Shown here: positions 6,213-14,158 of the stretch, one piece after another
Layout of the letters: each line of letters begins with the position of its first letter
How positions within the stretch are numbered: the stretch's first letter is position 1
NCBI GenBank assembly: GCA_900128585.1
Contig: LT642575.1
Span: 1-14,295, forward strand
Direction: 5' to 3'
From: Stramenopiles sp. TOSAG23-3
Lineage: Eukaryota > Sar
Length of the DNA stretch: 14,295 nt
Position numbers and translations under genes: made by a program
The notes under the pieces: model-generated
What the model saw: only the letters and a program-made list of their open reading frames with translations
Told to the model about the DNA's origin: nothing
The model's database searches: none

Positions 6213-8111
6213 ATGTACATAGTGAGGCAGAGGCGGCTGTATAGCTTCCTGTTCTTGGTTTTGCTGATCCAAGTAGAACTCTTTCAAGTGCACAATGCTG
6301 TAAACGTACGGTCTTTTCTGCAGAGAGGGGTCAGAGTTGATAATCATTTCCCTTCGTTCTTGGAAATGAGTGAGGCGGAAAAGGTTGATCTTCTACTTGA
6401 GCAGTGGCGCGTGGCAAAAGAAGGCTTCCAGTCCTTAGGGGTAGCAGAAATGATACGAAAAAATGCGGAAGAAGACGCTGTGGCGATTGGGAATATATCT
6501 CTGGCCAACGGCGAAAAAAACGACGAAGAGAGTGATAAAACAACAACGGCCGTGTGCGATTGTATGGCAAACGAACTTCTTTTTAAAATAACCAATGGGG
6601 TTATTCCATACCAACCCAACAGCTGCTCTTCCTGGCGTCCGGGTGCCATCATCCTTAAGAAGCACGTTAAGAGGCACAAGAAATGTTATAAATTTGATGC
6701 TGGGCATGATGCCGTCACATCCCTAACGTCTCTGCACTACAAAAGGAGCAGTGGCGAATGGTTCTGGACACCCCATCAACCGCGCCATCATCTAAAGTAT
6801 CATAAACGCTGGTTCAAAGACCCTAAGATATGGATGCGCACAAACACTCTTTCCGTAAAACCTGGCTTGTTGTGGGTACTACAGAACCTGCGAATGAAGA
6901 ACATAGACCGTGAAAATAAATATTTGATCAAGCTTTTGGAAGATTTTCCTCCGAAAAAAGGGTTCAATGTAGTCCCGGACGGTTCAAACCAGGATGCCGA
7001 TGCCAAATATAATCTGGAACTGTGCAGGAAGAGAAATGAGGTGATCTCTGCTGAAGCAATGTGCCGCGTGAAAAGGTCTGGGTGCATGAGGCGCATTATA
7101 TCGCGATATTTTCAATACGCTGATATGAAAACGCACGCGTTGGCCAAGTTTAAAGACGATCATCGCAGGCTATTGGATTATTTGGGATTTGGGCTGGACA
7201 TGCTAGGTCTGCTCGAACCTATAGGGTTCGTGTTTGACCTGCTAAGCTCTGGCTTGTCATTCATTCGGAGGAAGTGGATCGAAGGTGTCCTTTCTCTTTT
7301 TTGCGCAATTCCTGGTGTCGGACTCACCATTTTCCCGTTGAAGAGAATGGAAGTGACCGTAGGACCCTTGGGCAAGGCATTGGGAATCATCTTGGACGGA
7401 TCTAGAAGCTTCTTTGACGAGGTTGCTCGTATGGCAAAACGAGGCATACAGCATGCAAAAAAGTGGTTTATGAAAACATTAAACAGTTTTGAAATTATAG
7501 GAAAAGTCATCAAAGCGCTTGTGAAGGCCAAATCAATTTTTATCAAAGCAATAAATAAGGGAGTGAAGACATTTGTTTCAAAACCCAATCGAAACATTAT
7601 CTCCACTACGATCTCTAGCGCCGTCAAAAATTTGAAAAAACATACGGAAAAACTCATGAAACTTATGTGCTCAACGCGATCAAAGATTTTCAAACCGTAC
7701 TTGATCATTGGTGGATTCGGTACGTTGATGGAATTTACAAATATTCCTTTGGTAAAAGGAAGTGGCGAATGGATGGTAGCTTATTCCCCATGCCTTGCTT
7801 TTCAGTGCTCGAAAGAACTCGAAGACTTTTATCAGTGCGCCGTCCAGTTCGGATTTGAAAGTTTCAAAAAGACGCTTTTATATGTAGAACCGAAGTTACT
7901 AGACACATTCGGCGCGCATACAAATAATTTATTTAGTACCTTGAAGCATGAACTGGAGCGTGAGGAGAATGATGGTGATGACACGTCTGGTGTCGACGTA
8001 TCAAAAGATGATGTCCAACTGATAAAATCTTTCAAAGACGTCAACAAATGCAATGCTGATACTGCATTGCACAGCGGCCAGGAGGAGGCCGAAGAAGGAG
8101 TTTTTAAGTAA
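6213..8111 (+). CDS. Secreted or endomembrane protein of unknown function with Gly-rich hydrophobic helical core
   Basis: I do not recognise this 632-residue protein. The frame extends up to 6153 only via a GTG. The first ATG, at 6213, gives a signal peptide: basic MYIVRQRRL, hydrophobic SFLFLVLLIQVELF, and likely cleavage near VHNA|V (residue 29). After an acidic linker come a Cys/His/Trp-rich basic part (115-215, including CDC, SSGEWFW and HHLKYHKRW) and a Gly-rich hydrophobic stretch (about 320-376) with LGLLEPIGFVFDLL and FCAIPGVGL. A long Lys-rich amphipathic helical region (400-485) follows. A second hydrophobic patch with GSGEW and C527-x4-C532...C542 leads into an acidic tail. The 320-376 pattern recalls the Gly-rich helical hairpins found before effector domains in polymorphic secreted proteins, but this is only resemblance and no effector domain is evident. 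Base composition looks more AT-rich than the hut genes. The orphan status may reflect lineage specificity. Confidence 0.8.
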   Translation: MYIVRQRRLYSFLFLVLLIQVELFQVHNAVNVRSFLQRGVRVDNHFPSFLEMSEAEKVDLLLEQWRVAKEGFQSLGVAEMIRKNAEEDAVAIGNISLANGEKNDEESDKTTTAVCDCMANELLFKITNGVIPYQPNSCSSWRPGAIILKKHVKRHKKCYKFDAGHDAVTSLTSLHYKRSSGEWFWTPHQPRHHLKYHKRWFKDPKIWMRTNTLSVKPGLLWVLQNLRMKNIDRENKYLIKLLEDFPPKKGFNVVPDGSNQDADAKYNLELCRKRNEVISAEAMCRVKRSGCMRRIISRYFQYADMKTHALAKFKDDHRRLLDYLGFGLDMLGLLEPIGFVFDLLSSGLSFIRRKWIEGVLSLFCAIPGVGLTIFPLKRMEVTVGPLGKALGIILDGSRSFFDEVARMAKRGIQHAKKWFMKTLNSFEIIGKVIKALVKAKSIFIKAINKGVKTFVSKPNRNIISTTISSAVKNLKKHTEKLMKLMCSTRSKIFKPYLIIGGFGTLMEFTNIPLVKGSGEWMVAYSPCLAFQCSKELEDFYQCAVQFGFESFKKTLLYVEPKLLDTFGAHTNNLFSTLKHELEREENDGDDTSGVDVSKDDVQLIKSFKDVNKCNADTALHSGQEEAEEGVFK

Positions 8112-8252
8112 AAAAAACAAAATGCATAGTACGTTTTGCGTGTTCAATTTAGTTCTTAAAAAATAAGGGTTTTTTGAAAAAAAATATAGATGGTATCACA
8201 ACCGAGTTTTAATGGTCTCGTCGGCGTTCTTGATTGGTGGTTTACATGATGA

Positions 8253-8600
8253 TTGTTTGGCCCGTTTTTCTTGTTTGCACTTGGGGCACTTTATTCCATC
8301 TCTCGCCCATTCCTTAATCCGTTGCTCCAACATTTCGTTAATGTGTTGAGCATTTCCATCCAACTGGCGAAGAAGGAGACGAGAGAAGAAATTGGGCCTT
8401 CCTACGATTTATTAGGATTCTCATGGTGCGCGGGTAACTTTTGCGCCAGTGGGCAGCAGGATGAGAGGCAATTAATCGATTTTGCAGTTTCAAAAGCGTT
8501 TCATACAATTGAAATGGAATGTTTTACCATGATTGATAGAGCTTGTATGGCTATGAAGAAAACAAAGGAGGAATTTTCAAAGTTACTAGTTGGCGAGTAA
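8253..8600 (+). pseudogene. Open frame without early ATG, possibly a fragment of a paralogue of the upstream secreted protein
   Basis: The frame opens after two stops (8247-8252) and runs 115 codons to TAA. Its first codon is TTG and the first in-frame ATG is only at 8514 (codon 88), so it is not a normal intact gene. Codons 57-85 read FSWCAGNFC...DFAVSKAF. This resembles YSPCLAFQC...CAVQFGF at residues 524-548 of the upstream protein: both have [YF]-S-x-C-x4-C, then 10-13 residues, then AV-x3-F. It could be a decayed partial duplicate, a 3' exon joined through an unseen intron, or coincidence. It lies 141 bases after the upstream stop, in the same reading frame. Confidence 0.35.
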
Positions 8601-8966
8601 TTCATAATTTTAAGTTTGGTTGTCATTGTACTGATGGTTTTGGCCCCATGGTAAAGCCCAGTTAGTAGTAGACGTAGGCATAGAACTGATACGTAAACAT
8701 GGTGTGTATTACTGGTTAAAAATTTGATTAAATGTTTAAACAATAAGTTGAAAGACAGGCTCTCTTTTGAAAATCGCAGTGAAAGGGAACATCTTGTTTA
8801 ATATTTTATTTATAGGGTGAAGTAAGTTTTTATTTTGTTGTTTTTCAAAAATGTAAACGGAACTCCTCAGTAATAAAATTTTAAGAAGAAATGAGAGTAC
8901 AAAATTGTAAGACCCTAAGTTTACCTAAACATAGCAAATAGACCATTAGACGCACGAACTACCTCA
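8601..8966. other. Non-coding gap between the fragment and the 3' end of the urocanase gene
   Basis: This is AT-rich with no plausible ORF. TTTATT at 8805-8810 would read AATAAA on the minus strand, 160 bases past the urocanase stop. It is a possible but weak polyadenylation signal in this composition. No other feature was seen. Confidence 0.4.
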
Positions 8967-11075
8967 TCAATTTCCCGCGGCGGACGTGATGATAGAGTCG
9001 TCTACCTCGTTCGCCAAGGTCACTTTCAGGGACGGGTTGGCTTCCATTGCCCGTCGAATCGCAAAGTCCGCGTTCGCGTTCCGCCCCCAAGCCCTGCGAC
9101 TGACGCCGTTGTTGACGTCCCAAAACAGCATTGACGCAGCGCGCTTTCCGGCTGCTTCGCTTCCGTCCAGGACCAGGCCAAACCCTCCGTTCATTACTTC
9201 GCCCCAACCTACCCCGCCCCCATTGTGAATCGCGACCCAGGTCGCCCCGCGAAAGCTGTCTCCAATAACATTTTGCACCGCCATGTCGGCGGTGAAACTG
9301 CTCCCGTCCGACACGTTGGACGTTTCCCTGAACGGACTGTCGGTCCCGCTTACGTCGTGGTGGTCCCTGCTTATGACGATTGGGGCGCTAATCTCGCCCT
9401 TGGCGATAGCTTCGTTGAAGCCCTTGGCGATGGCCGCGCGGCCTTCGCCGTCGGCGTACAGAATGCGTGCCTGCGAGCCCACGACGAGCTGGTTTTCTTC
9501 CGCCTGGCGAATCCACTTCATGTTGTCGTCCAACTGCGCTTTCACCCGGGGCGGGGCAACTTCCCGTATCTTCTTCATGACCTGCTCTGCGATCAAATCG
9601 GTCTTTCGAAGATCGATGGCGCTCCCAGACGTGCAAACCCAGCGAAACGGGCCAAAACCGAGGGAAAATATGTCGCCCATGATGTCCTGGACGTAGGAAG
9701 GGTAGCGGAACGTCTTGCCATCGTTCTCCACGTCCCCTGGAAGCCCCACCTCGGCCCCGGCCCGGCTGGCTTCCAGAAGGAACGAGTTCCCATAATCCCA
9801 AAACTTCATCCCCCGGGCCGTCAGTTTGTTGACCGCGGTGACGTGCCTCCGCAAGGTTTCCTGCACGAGGCCTTTGAACTTTGGCGGATCAGCCACCATG
9901 ACCCTCCGGGCCTCTTGGAAGGAAAGTTGTACGGGGTAGTACCCACCGTTGAACGGGTTGTGCAGGGAGGTTTGGTCGGATCCAAGGTCCACGAGTAGTT
10001 CGTCCTCGACCGCGAGCTGCTCCCAGAGTGAAACCACGTTTCCCAGAAATCCGATCGCGGTGGCCTCCTTCCTTTTCCTGGCTGCCTTGATTCGCTCGAC
10101 GCAATCAGCCACCGTCCGGGAGACTTCTTTGATCCATCCCTGGTTGTACCGCTTCATCAGCGCCGACTCGTCCACCTCCGCAATCACCCCCACGGCCCCG
10201 GCAATGATGGCCGCCTTTCCCTGTGCCCCGCTCATCCCCCCCAGCCCGGCGGTGACAAAGACCTTGCCCGCCAAGTCCCCGGAGCCCAAGTACTTTCGCC
10301 CCGCGTTGAGGACGGTAATGGTCGTCCCGTGGACTATTCCCTGCGGGCCGATGTAGCAGTAACTCCCGGCGGTCATTTGGCCGTACTGGCTGACCCCCGT
10401 GGCGAACATGGTTTGAAGGTTTTCCTGGGAACTGTAGTTCGGGATTACCATCCCGTTGGTCACCACGACCCTTGGGGCATTCTCACTGCTTGGAAACAGG
10501 CCCATTGGGTGCCCACTGTACATGGACAGCGTCTGCTCTTCCGTCATTTCGCTCAAATATTTCATCGTCAAGTGGTACTGCGCCCAGTTTTGGAACACCG
10601 ACCCGTTGCCCCCGTACGTAATCAACTCGTGGGGGAATTGGGCGACCGCAGGGTCTAAGTTGTTTTGGATCATCAGCATGATGGACGCGGCCTGCCGGGA
10701 GCGGGCTGGGTATGCGCTTAACGGGTGCGCCTTCATGTTGTACTGCGTCGGTCTGAATCGGTACATGAAAATGTGCCCGTACGTGCGCAGCTCCTCCGCG
10801 AACTCGGGCGCCAAAACGCTGTGAAACTCTGCGGGGAAATACCGCAGGGCGTTCCGGAGGGCAAGCTTCTTTTCGCCCGGAGTCAACTTTACCTGAAACA
10901 CTGGCGCATGGGGAACGGCGGCGTCGCGACTCTGCGGGTCTGGCAACGGGTATAACGGTATTCCATTGGCCAGGTAGCTCAAATCGCCTTCCCCCGTAAT
11001 CGTCCTTTGCCGCTTCAACAACCGGGGCGACTGCTCTTCGCTTTGAACTTCAACTGTGGTGGCTACGGAACTCAT
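8967..11075 (-). CDS. UROC1: Urocanate hydratase (urocanase), long eukaryote/animal-like type
   Basis: This enzyme converts urocanate to 4-imidazolone-5-propanoate using tightly bound NAD+ as an electrophile. It is the second step of histidine degradation, probably cytosolic since no targeting peptide is seen. It has 702 residues, close to the ~676 of human UROC1 and longer than the ~560 of bacterial HutU. Landmarks include PHAPV (55-59), LALRNALRYFP (71-81), FRPT (107-110) and DPAVAQFPHELITYGGNG (141-158). Further landmarks are YSGHPMGLFPSS (186-197), MTAGSYCYIGPQGIVHGT (234-251) and the NAD-binding Gly-rich GLGGMSGAQ (277-285). FGPFRWVCTSG (474-484) contains Cys481, equivalent to the family's conserved active-site Cys. 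SRDHHDVSGTDSPFRET (569-585) and HNGGGVGWGEV (617-627) are also present. ATG at 11075 lies in an ACC-ATG context. The gene is uninterrupted by introns or frameshifts. It is divergent from the imidazolonepropionase gene. Confidence 0.97.
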   Translation of the reverse strand: MSSVATTVEVQSEEQSPRLLKRQRTITGEGDLSYLANGIPLYPLPDPQSRDAAVPHAPVFQVKLTPGEKKLALRNALRYFPAEFHSVLAPEFAEELRTYGHIFMYRFRPTQYNMKAHPLSAYPARSRQAASIMLMIQNNLDPAVAQFPHELITYGGNGSVFQNWAQYHLTMKYLSEMTEEQTLSMYSGHPMGLFPSSENAPRVVVTNGMVIPNYSSQENLQTMFATGVSQYGQMTAGSYCYIGPQGIVHGTTITVLNAGRKYLGSGDLAGKVFVTAGLGGMSGAQGKAAIIAGAVGVIAEVDESALMKRYNQGWIKEVSRTVADCVERIKAARKRKEATAIGFLGNVVSLWEQLAVEDELLVDLGSDQTSLHNPFNGGYYPVQLSFQEARRVMVADPPKFKGLVQETLRRHVTAVNKLTARGMKFWDYGNSFLLEASRAGAEVGLPGDVENDGKTFRYPSYVQDIMGDIFSLGFGPFRWVCTSGSAIDLRKTDLIAEQVMKKIREVAPPRVKAQLDDNMKWIRQAEENQLVVGSQARILYADGEGRAAIAKGFNEAIAKGEISAPIVISRDHHDVSGTDSPFRETSNVSDGSSFTADMAVQNVIGDSFRGATWVAIHNGGGVGWGEVMNGGFGLVLDGSEAAGKRAASMLFWDVNNGVSRRAWGRNANADFAIRRAMEANPSLKVTLANEVDDSIITSAAGN

Positions 11076-11312
11076 GGTCGTCTGTATGTATGTCTGTCTG
11101 TCCGCCCGTCTGTGTTCGCAGTGTGAATTAATTGCGTAAGTGTGTAAAGTATATTTGTCATACCAGAGAGCTGAATTCTGTTCGAATAATTATGGTTCGT
11201 TTCTTATCATCCACATGTTAATAATTATGATTTTTTATTAGGATAGAGGAGAATATTATAATAATATTTTAACTAAATATAAAATATAATAAAAATATTA
11301 TTTTATGTTGTC

Positions 11313-11327
11313 CAGCAGCAGCAGCAG
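11313..11327 (+). repeat. CAG trinucleotide repeat, five units
   Basis: Five perfect CAG units sit in AT-rich intergenic DNA, followed shortly by a T9 run (from 11341). They are outside any supported coding region. Confidence 0.85.
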
Positions 11328-11613
11328 CACGATTTTGGATTTTTTTTTTTCTAAATTTTCCACACTTCTTCTTCTCTTCTTAAAATTATATAAATTATTT
11401 ATAGTCGTATAATATGAGGACTCCTCGTATATTTTGATATAATATTGATACAGCAGGAGCAAAATATAAATTTAAAAAAAGAAGAACGAAGAAGAAGATT
11501 CCACGGGGGATTATTATTAAATAATTTTTTGTCTTTTTTCGTCCATTGTGGTACGGTGTACGTAGGGGTGTAGTATTAATATAATAATATCGGGTACAGG
11601 CTAACAAGAAGAA

Positions 11614-11637
11614 GAATGAGAATGAGAATGAGAATGA
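11614..11637 (+). repeat. GAATGA hexanucleotide repeat, four units
   Basis: Four perfect tandem GAATGA units are embedded in a longer GA-rich tract (about 11605-11660). Confidence 0.9.
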
Positions 11638-11794
11638 GATAGAAAAGAAAAAAGAGGAGGATGAAAATTCGGTCACCGGCAAACCAATAAATTATTAGTC
11701 ATATTATTTATATCCATGCTTGTCCTACTGTATTTAGTCGTCGTCTTTTATTATAGTTGAATATATTCCTTAGAATTCCCTTCTTCTACTTCTA

Positions 11795-11850
11795 CTTCTT
11801 CTTCTTTCTTTTTTTCTTCTTTCTTTTTTTCTTCTTCTTCTTCTTTCTTC
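11795..11850 (+). repeat. 56-base homopyrimidine tract (TTC and T-run rich)
   Basis: The run from 11795 to 11850 is uninterrupted C/T. It contains a duplicated TTCTTCTTTCTTTTTTT-like unit and TTC trinucleotides, with further TTC repeats on either side. It lies ~320 bases before the imidazolonepropionase start. Such tracts can form triplex DNA or act as nucleosome-depleted promoter elements. That role is inference. Confidence 0.85.
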
Positions 11851-12173
11851 ATCTTCATCTTCTGTGATCTGTGATGGATTACATTGGATTGAAGTTACTG
11901 TTGTAGTATTTAATAGTTCTTTCTATAATAATTATTATACTGTTCATTCACCTCCTTGTAAAAAAAAAGATACCACCAAGTATAATAATATTCTTCTTCT
12001 TCTATTAAAATATATATTTCTCCTTTATTGTATTAGAGTAAAGTAAAAGATATTTCAGCAATTGTCAAGGAAAGAGAATAGAGACAGTTTGGAAAGGAAG
12101 AATACGCGCCGAGAGAACCTCTTCTCTTTCTTTTTGTTCTTACGTGCACATATTTCTACGGACACCAACCACC

Positions 12174-13472
12174 ATGCCTCACCCTTCGCTTCTGGTGCAC
12201 AACATTGACAGTCTGTACACCTTGGACCCGAACAACCCCTCAGCAGAGACGCCGGGCGCGCCCCTTGGGCTTGTGGAGAACGCCTCCATTGGGTTTCGTG
12301 ATGGAAAGGTAGTTTTTATCGGAAAGTCGGATAGTTCAGAGGCGCAGGAGGCGAAGAACTCGGCAGAGCAAATTATCGATGGGGCCGGGTTGGTCGGGCT
12401 CCCGGGCCTGGTGGACTGCCACACGCACAGTGTCTGGGCGGGGTCTCGGGCTGACGAGTTTGCCCGCCGCCTGGCTGGGGCAAAGTACGAAGACATTGCA
12501 AAGGCGGGGGGGGGGATTCTCTCGACCGTGGAGCACACCCGGAACGCGAGCCTGGACCAGTTGACGGCAAACTGCCGGGGGAGGCTGTCGAACATGAGGC
12601 GAAAGGGCGTGACGACGGTAGAGATCAAGAGCGGGTACGGCCTTAACCCGGACGCGGAGGCGAAAATGTTGAGGGCCGCCCGCGCCGCGGGGGAAGCGAA
12701 CGAAGCGCGCGTCGTGACGACGTTCTTGGGGGCGCACGCACTTCCCAAAGAGTTCCGGGACGATAGAAAGAAGTACGTGCAGCAAGTCATCAATGACCAG
12801 CTCCCTGTGATCGCCAAGTACGGCCTGGCGGACAACGTGGACGTCTTCTGCGACTCGATCGGGTTTACCCTGGAAGAATCGAGGGACATACTCACGGCTG
12901 GCCAGCGGGCAGGGTTGAAAGTGAAGGCCCACGCGGAGCAAATAGCGCACACGGGCTGTGCGTCTTTAGTCGCAGAGTTGGGCGGCATCTCGGCCGACCA
13001 TTTAGAGCGCTGCACGGACGAAGACATCGCAGCCATGAAAGACAAGGACGTCGTGGCCGTCTGCCTGCCCGGGGCGCAAATGTACCTGCACGATTCCCCC
13101 CCTCCCATACAGCAGTTCCGGGCTGCTGGGGTGAAAATGGCCGTTGCGACCGACCTCAACCCAGGATCGTCGCCCATTCATGATCTTTGGACCACGGCAA
13201 CCTTGGCCTGCGTATTGCAGGGCATGACGATCGACGAAGCGGTGCAGGGCATTACGAGGAACGCCGGCTACGCAATCGGTCGCCCCGACGTTGGGTGGTT
13301 GGGGGTAGACGGCCAAAGCGTCGCCGATTTGGCGCTCTTCAGCACGCAGCCAGGAGACCCGTCCACGGCGGCGAGCCTAGTCCAAAACATTGGTGGCCAC
13401 ACGACAGAGGTTGTCATTCGGGATGGGAAGGTTGTTTTTGATGCGGCGGATAACAAGAGAAGGAGACGTTGA
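12174..13472 (+). CDS. hutI: Imidazolonepropionase (bacterial HutI-like)
   Basis: This amidohydrolase-superfamily metalloenzyme opens 4-imidazolone-5-propanoate to N-formimino-L-glutamate, the third step of histidine degradation, directly after urocanase. It has 432 residues, a usual length for the family (about 400-430). Visible metal ligands and catalytic candidates are H83 and H85 (GLVDCHTH), H188 (GAHAL), H253 with E255/Q256 (KAHAEQ), H276 (ADHLE) and D327 (ATDLNPGSSP). Substrate-site signatures WAGSRADEFARR (88-99), AGGGI (111-115) and TTVEIKSGYGL (147-157) are also present. The frame extends upstream only to a GTG at 12144. ATG at 12174 in CCACC-ATG-CC context is the better start. HAEQ and ADHLE resemble proteobacterial HutI more than animal AMDHD1, which has HGDE and SHLE. 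A run of ten G (12506-12515) lies inside the coding sequence without breaking the frame. No targeting peptide is evident. Confidence 0.96.
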   Translation: MPHPSLLVHNIDSLYTLDPNNPSAETPGAPLGLVENASIGFRDGKVVFIGKSDSSEAQEAKNSAEQIIDGAGLVGLPGLVDCHTHSVWAGSRADEFARRLAGAKYEDIAKAGGGILSTVEHTRNASLDQLTANCRGRLSNMRRKGVTTVEIKSGYGLNPDAEAKMLRAARAAGEANEARVVTTFLGAHALPKEFRDDRKKYVQQVINDQLPVIAKYGLADNVDVFCDSIGFTLEESRDILTAGQRAGLKVKAHAEQIAHTGCASLVAELGGISADHLERCTDEDIAAMKDKDVVAVCLPGAQMYLHDSPPPIQQFRAAGVKMAVATDLNPGSSPIHDLWTTATLACVLQGMTIDEAVQGITRNAGYAIGRPDVGWLGVDGQSVADLALFSTQPGDPSTAASLVQNIGGHTTEVVIRDGKVVFDAADNKRRRR

Positions 13473-13657
13473 TCCCGGAATCGGGCAGTAGCGTGCTCGA
13501 ACTTTTTTAATTAAGTAATTCTTGCATATCGTACATCTACACCAAGGCACTCTTAACTCTTAATACATTCTCATCTATCATATGAAAACATTCACGCCGC
13601 TGCTTGGAAAACCACAGAAGTAATGATTCGTCTATACGAGTGAGATATCGGATGAGG

Positions 13658-13944
13658 AAGTTGATTATAATGGGTCTTTTGACATCGACGCAATTCCATA
13701 CACTGATTCGGATCATGCATGGAGTACACATGAAAATGATAGTCAAGGCTAAGTGACAAGGGTATATTGATTATGACTCTAAAACATAACAGTTGTTGGA
13801 GATCAGTTCGTAGTTAACCATTCAATATATGAATATGATACAAACTTTTAAATGTTTAAGTTGATTATGGGTGATATGGAAGCAGTGTTAATCCATCTAC
13901 TGATTCAGATCATAAATGGAGTACATGGGAGAATGATAGTTAAG
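13658..13944 (+). repeat. Two decayed tandem repeats (period ~200) of apparent coding origin
   Basis: AAGTTGATTAT occurs at 13658-13668 and 13858-13868. A 48-base block at 13700-13747 matches 13897-13944 at 38 of 48 positions by my hand alignment. In one frame they read TDSDHAWSTHENDS and TDSDHKWSTWENDS, with third-position differences (TCG/TCA, GAA/GAG). Both copies are bounded or interrupted by stops. CAGTTCG-type motifs recur at 13804, 13943 and 13994. This looks like relics of a repeat-containing protein gene. The parent was not recognised. Confidence 0.5.
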
Positions 13945-14025
13945 TTCGCAGTTCATGAAGGAATGCAAACCTAGAATGTCTAAATCTAGATTTCAGTTCG
14001 CGGTACATTAATTTTAATTACTTAC

Positions 14026-14052
14026 ATAACAGCCAATTTTCTTGTTTTAATG
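14026..14052 (+). repeat. Short dispersed repeat, copy 3, flanked by direct repeats
   Basis: These 27 bases are identical to copy 1 (5066-5092), about 9 kb away and in the same orientation. TTACATAA occurs immediately before the core (14022-14029) and again just after it (14054-14061). These 8-base flanking repeats differ in sequence from those around copy 1. Confidence 0.8.
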
Positions 14053-14138
14053 TTTACATAATTTAATAATAAAATATATCCATCGATCCTATTGTATTCC
14101 CATATTATTATTCTTATATTTGTTACTTAAACTCTTCA

Positions 14139-14158
14139 CCCCCCCCCCCTTTTTTTTT
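14139..14158 (+). repeat. C11-T9 homopolymer junction
   Basis: Eleven C are followed by nine T. Run lengths here are prone to sequencing error. A comparable G8 run ends the window at 14288-14295. Confidence 0.9.

Larger units (their letters stand above)
11076..12173. promoter_or_regulatory. Divergent intergenic region between urocanase and imidazolonepropionase genes
   Basis: This 1.1 kb of strongly AT-rich DNA must contain both promoters and 5' UTRs. Next to the urocanase start is a tetranucleotide tract (GTCTGTATGTATGTCTGTCT, from 11080). Simple repeats include CAG (11313-11327), GAATGA (11614-11637) and a homopyrimidine run (11795-11850). A TATATAT at 12011-12017 lies 157 bases before the imidazolonepropionase ATG and is only a weak TATA candidate. 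Low-complexity ORFs here (for example 11395-11682 on the minus strand) are repeat translations, not genes. Confidence 0.55.

Noticed and set aside
7178-7708. 176-codon minus-strand frame inside the secreted-protein gene
   Set aside because: It is antisense to a longer frame with a credible signal peptide. No independent evidence supports it.
9225-9998. 257-codon plus-strand open frame opposite urocanase
   Set aside because: It is antisense to highly conserved urocanase sequence. The GC-rich antisense frame is open by chance and no domain is visible.
11395-11682. 95-codon minus-strand frame with Ser/Phe runs
   Set aside because: It is a translation of GA-rich simple repeats. The membrane-like look comes from composition.
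12144-12173. Upstream extension of imidazolonepropionase to a GTG codon
   Set aside because: GTG is not a usual start in a eukaryote. ATG at 12174 in a strong CCACC context gives the standard family length.
12179-13177. 332-codon minus-strand open frame opposite imidazolonepropionase
   Set aside because: It is antisense to a clearly conserved enzyme. Its composition (A, S, P rich) is typical of a shadow frame.
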